NCBI GenBank assembly: GCA_015863195.1
Contig: JACBXO010000003.1
Location: 124,001-188,000, forward strand
Source: Aerococcaceae bacterium DSM 111022
Lineage (GTDB): Bacteria; Bacillota; Bacilli; Lactobacillales; Aerococcaceae
DNA: 64,000 nucleotides
Direction of reading: 5' to 3'
The notes beneath the pieces were generated by a model, which saw only the letters and a list, made by a program, of their open reading frames with translations, searched no databases and had not been told where the DNA came from. Positions 59,055 through 64,000 of the stretch are shown piece after piece. Position 1 is the stretch's first letter. Each line of letters starts with the position of its first letter. Position numbers and translations under genes: made by a program.

Positions 59055-59101
59055 CAATAAGTGTTTGGTCATGAATTATCATGTCTGAACACTTATTTTA
59101 T
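59055..59101 (+). terminator. Terminator after the MBL hydrolase gene
   Basis: AATAAGTGTT (59056-59065) pairs with AACACTTATT (59088-59097), with inner CATGA/TCATG, then TTA. Confidence 0.8.
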
Positions 59102-59132
59102 TTTCATCAGATTCTCATTATAAAGCGCGGTC

Positions 59133-59196
59133 TTTACACAATCTTTACAATAAATATCGCTACATTTACGCCAATTTAAAATTAAACTGTTATACT
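59133..59196 (+). promoter_or_regulatory. PhoP-box-like repeats and promoter of the ugp-like operon
   Basis: TTTACA at 59133-59138 and 59144-59149 are direct repeats 11 bases apart (5-base spacer), and TTTACG at 59165-59170 is 21 bases further, in phase. This is the arrangement of Firmicutes PhoP boxes (TTHACA repeats with about 11-base period). An extended -10 TGTTATACT (TATACT 59191-59196) follows. The start codon is 37 bases downstream. Phosphate control of a glycerophosphate importer would make sense, but it is inferred. Confidence 0.6.
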
Positions 59197-59232
59197 AAAA
59201 ATGTATGAGAAAATTTTAGAAGAGGTGGTTAG

Positions 59233-60300
59233 GTGCAAGTAAGATTTGAAGATGTTACCCTAACATTCGATAATAATAAAACTGTTCTGGATAATATCAA
59301 TTTTACATTACCGAGTTCAGAATTGCTGTCGTTTTTAGGCCCAAGTGGGAGCGGTAAATCGACAACATTATATTTAATTTCAGGATTACTGTCCCCGACA
59401 TCAGGAAAAATATTCTTTGATGGCCAAGAAGTGACGAAAATGGACCCAGTTAAACGTGAAGTTGGGCTGGTATTCCAAAACTATGCACTTTACCCACATA
59501 TGACCGTGCGTGAGAATATCATGTTCCCATTGAAAATGGCGAAGATGAATAAACGTGCTCGAATTGAGCGTGCGGAAGAAATGGCGAAGTTGACGCGTAT
59601 TCAAGATCAATTAGATAAATACCCACGTCAATTATCGGGTGGTCAACAACAAAGGGTTGCGATTAGTCGAGCGCTCGCCAAAAAACCGAAAATTTTATTA
59701 ATGGACGAGCCTTTATCAAACTTAGATGCCCGTTTACGTATTGAAATGCGTGAAGAAATTCGTCGTATTCAACAAGAAACTGGAATTACTACAGTGTTTG
59801 TAACACATGACCAAGAAGAAGCGTTAAGTATTGCGGATAATGTCATGGTACTTAATGATGGTCATATCCAACAAATGACTGATCCAGTTTCACTTTACCG
59901 TCAACCAGCTAACTTATTTGTTGCTAACTTTATCGGAACGCCTGTGATTAATAAATTCACACGCTCATCAAAAGCGTTGAATCCAAGTCATGATTTATTT
60001 GAGGAAGAGTGGCATACATTAGGGATTCGTCCTGAATATATTCAATTAAGTGATGCAACAGATTATTTAATTCAAGCGCATGTTAAACGTGTAGAAATTG
60101 TTGGTAAAGACCAAACAGTTCACCTTGAATATCAAGGTGAAGAAATTATTGCGTCTGATTTATCCGAAGCTTTAGAAGAAAATAGTCTCGTCTATTTAAC
60201 AGCTGATCCTGAAGGGATTTTATTATTTGATAAGGATGACAAAAAAATAGACAAGGCAGCTACTACTGATGCACAAATAGGTAATAGCCATGATGAATAA
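59233..60300 (+). CDS. ugpC: ABC importer ATP-binding protein, UgpC/MsmK type
   Basis: 355 residues, GTG start, SD AGAGGTGG. Walker A GPSGSGKST, Q loop LVFQNYALYPHMTV, signature LSGGQQQR, Walker B ILLMDEPLSNLDA, followed by a TOBE/MOI domain (about 245-335). It energises a carbohydrate or glycerophosphate importer. First gene of four; its end overlaps the first permease by 11 bases. It could also serve other CUT1 importers, since MsmK-type ATPases are often shared. Confidence 0.9.
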   Translation: MQVRFEDVTLTFDNNKTVLDNINFTLPSSELLSFLGPSGSGKSTTLYLISGLLSPTSGKIFFDGQEVTKMDPVKREVGLVFQNYALYPHMTVRENIMFPLKMAKMNKRARIERAEEMAKLTRIQDQLDKYPRQLSGGQQQRVAISRALAKKPKILLMDEPLSNLDARLRIEMREEIRRIQQETGITTVFVTHDQEEALSIADNVMVLNDGHIQQMTDPVSLYRQPANLFVANFIGTPVINKFTRSSKALNPSHDLFEEEWHTLGIRPEYIQLSDATDYLIQAHVKRVEIVGKDQTVHLEYQGEEIIASDLSEALEENSLVYLTADPEGILLFDKDDKKIDKAATTDAQIGNSHDE

Positions 60301-61189
60301 GAAAAAGGATTTTAAATCTACTGTACAAGCCTTTTTATATTTACTACCAATGTTAGTTATCATCGGTGTGTTCACGATTTACCCAATTCTTAAGTCAGTG
60401 GATATGTCGTTTTATACGGATTACAATATTTTCACGGGTATTGTAGAAGAGCGAGGTTTAGGTAATTACACAGAATTATTAACTGACCCAGAATTTTACA
60501 AAGCGCTAAAAAATACAGCGATGTATGTTTTATGGGTTGTGCCCATTTCATTAATTCTGTCATTAGGAATTGCTTTATTACTGAATGAAATCCCATTTAT
60601 AAAAGGATTTTTTAGAACGGTTTATTTCTTACCATTTGTTACTTCTACTGTTGCTGTTTCCATTGTTTGGAGTTGGTTATACCACTCTAATTATGGTTTG
60701 ATTAATTACTTTTTAGGCATTTTCGGAATTGACGGGATGCAGTGGCTACAAGATCCGGATCTGGCAATGCCAGCGGTAATTATTATGGCCATCTGGAAAG
60801 GTTTAGGATTCAATATCTTACTGCTTCTAGTCGGTTTAGGTAATATCAACGAAAATTATTATCAAGCGGCGAAAGTAGATGGAGCTAATGGTTGGCAACG
60901 TTTTTGGAATATTACATTGCCACTCCTTCGACCAACGATTTTCTTATTAACGGTAGTATCGGTTATCAATGGCTTTAAAGTCTTTGATGAAGTATTCGCG
61001 TTATTTAATGGCCGTCCTGGTCCAGCGGGATCTGCAACAACACTGGTTTATTACTTATACCGTAAATTCTATGAACAATATGATTATGGTATGGCAGCCG
61101 CAACGGGTATGGTCCTGTTTGGTATCGTATTAATATTGACAATTATTCAATATTTAGGAAATCGATACTTCGAGAAAAGAGGAGGTTAA
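60290..61189 (+). CDS. ugpA: ABC importer permease, UgpA type
   Basis: 299 residues with six membrane helices and the EAA loop (YYQAAKVDGANGWQRFWNITLPLLRP) that contacts the ATPase. CUT1-family permease for sugars or sn-glycerol-3-phosphate. It starts at ATG 60290, with a second ATG directly following. 3 bases separate it from the next permease gene. Confidence 0.88.
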   Translation: MMNKKKDFKSTVQAFLYLLPMLVIIGVFTIYPILKSVDMSFYTDYNIFTGIVEERGLGNYTELLTDPEFYKALKNTAMYVLWVVPISLILSLGIALLLNEIPFIKGFFRTVYFLPFVTSTVAVSIVWSWLYHSNYGLINYFLGIFGIDGMQWLQDPDLAMPAVIIMAIWKGLGFNILLLLVGLGNINENYYQAAKVDGANGWQRFWNITLPLLRPTIFLLTVVSVINGFKVFDEVFALFNGRPGPAGSATTLVYYLYRKFYEQYDYGMAAATGMVLFGIVLILTIIQYLGNRYFEKRGG

Positions 61190-61192
61190 CCC

Positions 61193-62014
61193 ATGAAAAA
61201 AATATTAAAACTTTCATTGTCATATCTTGTTTTAACATTGGGTGGCTTTTTAATGATTTTGCCTTTTTTCTGGATGATTTCTACTTCATTGAAAACAGCA
61301 GGGCAAACAACAGCCATTCCACCGATTTGGTGGCCAACGGACCCACAATTTGGAAACTATGAAACAGCCTTATCGATGGCACCATTTGGACGATACTTCA
61401 TTAACAGTGTCATCGTAACGGTGTTATCAACTTTAGGTGAATTAATTACGAGTATCTTAGCTGCTTATGCTTTTGCGAAATTGCAATTTTGGGGCAAAGA
61501 TTTTATTTTCTTAGTGTTACTAGGAACGATGATGGTTCCTGGTGAACTGATGACAATACCTAACTTTGTTACATTATCTGGTTGGGGTATGATTAATACT
61601 TATGGAGCGTTAATTATTCCATGGTTAGCTTCAGTTTTTACAGTATTTGCACTCAAACAATCATTTGAATCTGTACCGGATGAACTTTATTATGCCGCTA
61701 AAGTAGACGGCTCTAGCGATTGGCGTTACTTATGGGAGATTATGGTCCCATTATCTAAATCATCAATCGTCGCAGTGATGATCCTTAAAGTAATCGGATC
61801 ATGGAACTCATTCTTATGGCCTTTAATTGTCACGACTGAACGTGAGATGCGTACTTTACCCGTTGGATTGCAATCATTTACAACAGAAGCTGGAACACGC
61901 TTTGAGTTGTTAATGGCTGCTTCTGCTGTTGTGGTATTACCAATGATCGTCTTCTATTTAATCTTCCAGAAGCATATTATCAAAGGTATTTCACGATCAG
62001 GGCTTAAAGGATAG
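61193..62014 (+). CDS. ugpE: ABC importer permease, UgpE type
   Basis: 273 residues, six membrane helices and the second EAA loop (LYYAAKVDGSSDWRYLWEIMVPLSK). Heterodimer partner of the preceding permease. SD GAGGAGG lies 8 bases before ATG 61193. The binding-protein gene follows after 61 bases. Confidence 0.88.
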   Translation: MKKILKLSLSYLVLTLGGFLMILPFFWMISTSLKTAGQTTAIPPIWWPTDPQFGNYETALSMAPFGRYFINSVIVTVLSTLGELITSILAAYAFAKLQFWGKDFIFLVLLGTMMVPGELMTIPNFVTLSGWGMINTYGALIIPWLASVFTVFALKQSFESVPDELYYAAKVDGSSDWRYLWEIMVPLSKSSIVAVMILKVIGSWNSFLWPLIVTTEREMRTLPVGLQSFTTEAGTRFELLMAASAVVVLPMIVFYLIFQKHIIKGISRSGLKG

Positions 62015-62075
62015 TTGGATGTTACTCTGGTTTTATAAAAAGTTTCTGTAGTCAAAAAGGAGAGGGAAAATTAGT

Positions 62076-63368
62076 ATGAAGAAAATTGTATTATTAGCTG
62101 TAACAGTCTTTACAGCATTAGCTAGTTTTGTATTAGGAACACCTGTCCAAAATGTTGCAGCACAAGATGCTGTTGAAGTTACATTTTGGCATGCAATGAA
62201 TGGACCCCATCAAGAAGCAATCACTTCTTTAGTGGAAGCATTTAACGAGTCTCAAGATCAATATGTTGTTGTTGAACAAAACCAAGGTGACTATTCTACA
62301 TTACAACAATCAGTCATCGCTTCTGGTGTATCAGGTGATTTACCAACGATGGCTCAATTAACTGCTTCAACAGTTGTTGACTTTAAAGACCAAGGATTGA
62401 CAATTGCTTTAGATGATCATTTAACAGAAGAAAATGGCTTCACACAAGAATTACGTGACGATATTTTCGAAGGCTTCTTAACAGGAGTTACTTTAGACGA
62501 ACAAATCTATGCACTACCTTTCTCGAAATCAGTGCGTTTAATGTTTGTTAACCAAGATTTACTTGATGAAGCAGGCGTTGAAGTGCCAACAACTTGGGAA
62601 GAAGTTGAGGCTTTAGGTGTTGCTTTAGATGAAGCTGGTTTAGAAGAGCATGCAATGGGACTTGAAAATGGTCCATCAATGGAATATGAAACAATGGCTC
62701 GTCAAAATGGTGCAACTTGGATTGCTGATGACTTATCAGAAGTAGAAATGGCATCAGAAACTGCTGTAGAACCATTACAATTTATGAAAGATTTAATTAA
62801 CAATGACCACGCTCGTTTAGCAGGTGAAGATGGATTCATGTCAGGACCATTCTCACAAGGTGCGTCTGCATTATATATCGGTTCATCAGCTGGTTTACCA
62901 CACGTATTACCAGGTGTTGGAGAGACAGGTATGAACATGGTAACAGCTGAACTTCCAGTTTATGGTGAAGGGGAGCCATTAACTTTATTTGCTGGTAACG
63001 ACCTAGGTGTATTTAATTCAGCTTCTGACGAAGAAATTGCTGGTGCGGTTGCATTCATGTCATTCTTATTAAATGCAGATAACACAGCACAATGGGCGAT
63101 TGATACAGGTTACCTACCAATTACTCAATCAGGTGTTGAATCTGACTTATGGCAAGAATACTTAGCATCAGATGAAGGTCAATACATGGAAGCAGCGACT
63201 GCAGAATTAGCATATGGTCGTTCTCAAGTTCCTTATGTTGGTTCATCTGAAGTATTTACTGAGTTAAACTTAGCAATGGAACGTGTATTCATCGAAGACG
63301 CTGATCCAGCGACTGAGATGACAGCAATCGAAGAATTAGTTAATGAGCATATTTCATCTAACAACTAA
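62076..63368 (+). CDS. ugpB: Extracellular solute-binding protein, UgpB-like, no lipobox
   Basis: 430 residues: signal peptide (about 1-29, cleavage VAA/QD) and a two-lobed cluster-B binding fold (VEVTFWHAMNGPHQEAI, LPTMAQLTASTVVDFKDQG, EQIYALPFSKSVRLMFVNQDLLDEAG). The FWHAM start and the LPFSKS loop are shared with UgpB-like glycerol-3-phosphate binders, but sugar specificity is not excluded. The signal peptide contains no cysteine, so the protein cannot be lipidated as is usual in Gram-positive importers. It follows the ATPase and permeases, the order of ugpCAEB. Confidence 0.85.
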   Translation: MKKIVLLAVTVFTALASFVLGTPVQNVAAQDAVEVTFWHAMNGPHQEAITSLVEAFNESQDQYVVVEQNQGDYSTLQQSVIASGVSGDLPTMAQLTASTVVDFKDQGLTIALDDHLTEENGFTQELRDDIFEGFLTGVTLDEQIYALPFSKSVRLMFVNQDLLDEAGVEVPTTWEEVEALGVALDEAGLEEHAMGLENGPSMEYETMARQNGATWIADDLSEVEMASETAVEPLQFMKDLINNDHARLAGEDGFMSGPFSQGASALYIGSSAGLPHVLPGVGETGMNMVTAELPVYGEGEPLTLFAGNDLGVFNSASDEEIAGAVAFMSFLLNADNTAQWAIDTGYLPITQSGVESDLWQEYLASDEGQYMEAATAELAYGRSQVPYVGSSEVFTELNLAMERVFIEDADPATEMTAIEELVNEHISSNN

Positions 63369-63394
63369 TTTAATTTAATAAAACCAAGAGTCCT

Positions 63395-63432
63395 AGAGAA
63401 CTTATGTATTAACATAGGTTCTCTTTTGTTTT
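63395..63432 (+). terminator. Terminator after the solute-binding protein gene
   Basis: AGAGAACTTATG (63395-63406) pairs with CATAGGTTCTCT (63413-63424) with one G-T pair, then TTTGTTTT. Confidence 0.8.
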
Positions 63433-63461
63433 ATGTAGAAGATACCATACCTTTAAAAAAG

Positions 63462-63481
63462 ATTGTTAGCGAATTCACAAT
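63462..63481. promoter_or_regulatory. LacI-family-like operator upstream of the SDR gene
   Basis: ATTGTTAGCGAATTCACAAT reads like a lac operator (ATTGT...AGCG...ACAAT), with perfect outer halves ATTGT/ACAAT and an AGCGAATT centre. It lies 40 bases before the start codon. It also scores 12 of 14 against the CcpA consensus. A LacI-family or CcpA repressor site is likely. Confidence 0.5.
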
Positions 63482-63520
63482 ATGGCAAAATAAGTGTATC
63501 AGATACGAGGAGTGATTTTT

Positions 63521-64000
63521 ATGTTAAAAGATAAAGTAGCAATTGTAACAGGAGCGGCTTCAGGGATTGGTAAAGGAATCGCGGAAGCGTATGTAGCGGC
63601 AGGGGCTAAAGTTATTATTGCTGATTATAATTTAGAGGGTGCTGAAAGCGTTGCCGAAGAATTAAATGGGCAGTTTGAAGATTCAGCGATTGCTTTTAAA
63701 GTGGATGTCTCACAACAAGATCAAGTCGAAGCGATGATTGATGAAGCGGTCAATAAATTTGGTGGCTTAGATATTTTAATTAATAATGCTGGTGTGATGG
63801 ACGGGATGGAGCCAGTTGGAGAAATTTCTAATGAGCGTTGGCAACGTATTTACCAAGTCAATGTGGACGGGGTAATGTATGCAATGCGTAAAGCGATTGA
63901 AGTGATGGGCGAAAAAGGTGGGTCAATCATTAACGTCGCATCTGTAGGTGGTATTCGCGGTGGTGCAGCTGGAGCGGCCTATGTTAGTTCAAAACATGCT
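63521..64000 (+). CDS. Short-chain dehydrogenase/reductase, cut by the window end
   Basis: First 160 residues visible: VTGAASGIGKGIAEA (cofactor loop), ADYN after beta2 (Asp favours NAD), NNAG, NVASVGG (catalytic Ser) and YVSSK (Y-x3-K) right at the edge. Classical SDR; about 90 residues lie beyond the window. SD GAGGAG 7 bases before ATG 63521. The lac-operator-like palindrome upstream suggests carbon-source control. Substrate unknown; the family includes glucose and acetoin dehydrogenases. Confidence 0.85.
   Translation, partial: MLKDKVAIVTGAASGIGKGIAEAYVAAGAKVIIADYNLEGAESVAEELNGQFEDSAIAFKVDVSQQDQVEAMIDEAVNKFGGLDILINNAGVMDGMEPVGEISNERWQRIYQVNVDGVMYAMRKAIEVMGEKGGSIINVASVGGIRGGAAGAAYVSSKHA

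Overview
The window is low-GC Firmicutes DNA with a Lactobacillales gene set: walRKHI with walJ, pcrA-ligA-camS-gatCAB, a type I MetAP with a C-terminal loop, M29 aminopeptidase, glutathione reductase, LCP proteins and an L,D-transpeptidase. Start codons are ATG, GTG or TTG behind strong GGAGG-type ribosome sites, and most transcription units end in hairpin terminators. The family is not proven; Aerococcaceae (Facklamia/Ruoffia-like) is my best inference. I see no rRNA, tRNA, CRISPR array, insertion sequence or prophage.

Layout. 1-8.8 kb: an RDD membrane protein (minus), then the essential cell-wall two-component locus walR-walK-walH-walI, a terminator, a DUF2207 membrane protein with its own terminator-like structure, and walJ. 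The htrA gene often found after walJ is absent. 8.8-15.8 kb: a TetR regulator divergent from an RlmI-type rRNA methyltransferase, an ABC ATPase and a 1450-residue FtsX-type permease with a huge coiled coil. Two palindromes lie in the divergent promoter region. 16-19.5 kb: a zinc-ribbon membrane protein carrying a dead class A beta-lactamase fold, a small HTH-like protein with direct repeats at its promoter, and a membrane-anchored GH73 glucosaminidase. 19.6-29.8 kb: a PurK-like ATP-grasp protein lacking PurK signature motifs, then pcrA, ligA, camS and gatCAB. 29.9-43.9 kb: three metabolic or cell-wall groups, namely two short-chain dehydrogenases, an L,D-transpeptidase behind a long AT-rich promoter region, uvrC, an M3 peptidase with an oxidoreductase and a DEAD-box helicase, a cysteine-peptidase-like protein coupled to glutathione reductase, a GlsB-type protein, acyl-ACP thioesterase and map.

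43.9-57.5 kb is a surface polysaccharide region. A minus-strand operon (flavodoxin, aminopeptidase, small membrane protein, glycosyltransferase, galU) is divergent from a plus-strand run: galE, a degenerate LCP protein, a true LCP ligase, a glycosyltransferase, Wzx flippase, Wzy polymerase, a Wzz-like protein and a GT2 glycosyltransferase. Together they could make UDP-Glc and UDP-Gal, assemble, flip and polymerise repeat units, and attach the polymer to the wall. No priming phosphoglycosyltransferase or tyrosine kinase is visible here. 57.7-64 kb: a beta-CASP-like metallo-hydrolase, a UgpCAEB-type ABC importer behind PhoP-box-like repeats, and a short-chain dehydrogenase cut by the window end, preceded by a lac-operator-like palindrome.

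The most interesting points are a set of apparent pseudoenzymes (beta-lactamase fold, PurK fold, LCP fold, possibly a kinase remnant on the Wzz-like protein), the self-contained TetR/ABC unit, and the Pho-like control of a solute importer whose binding protein has no lipobox cysteine. All functional statements rest on reading the sequence by eye; no search was run.
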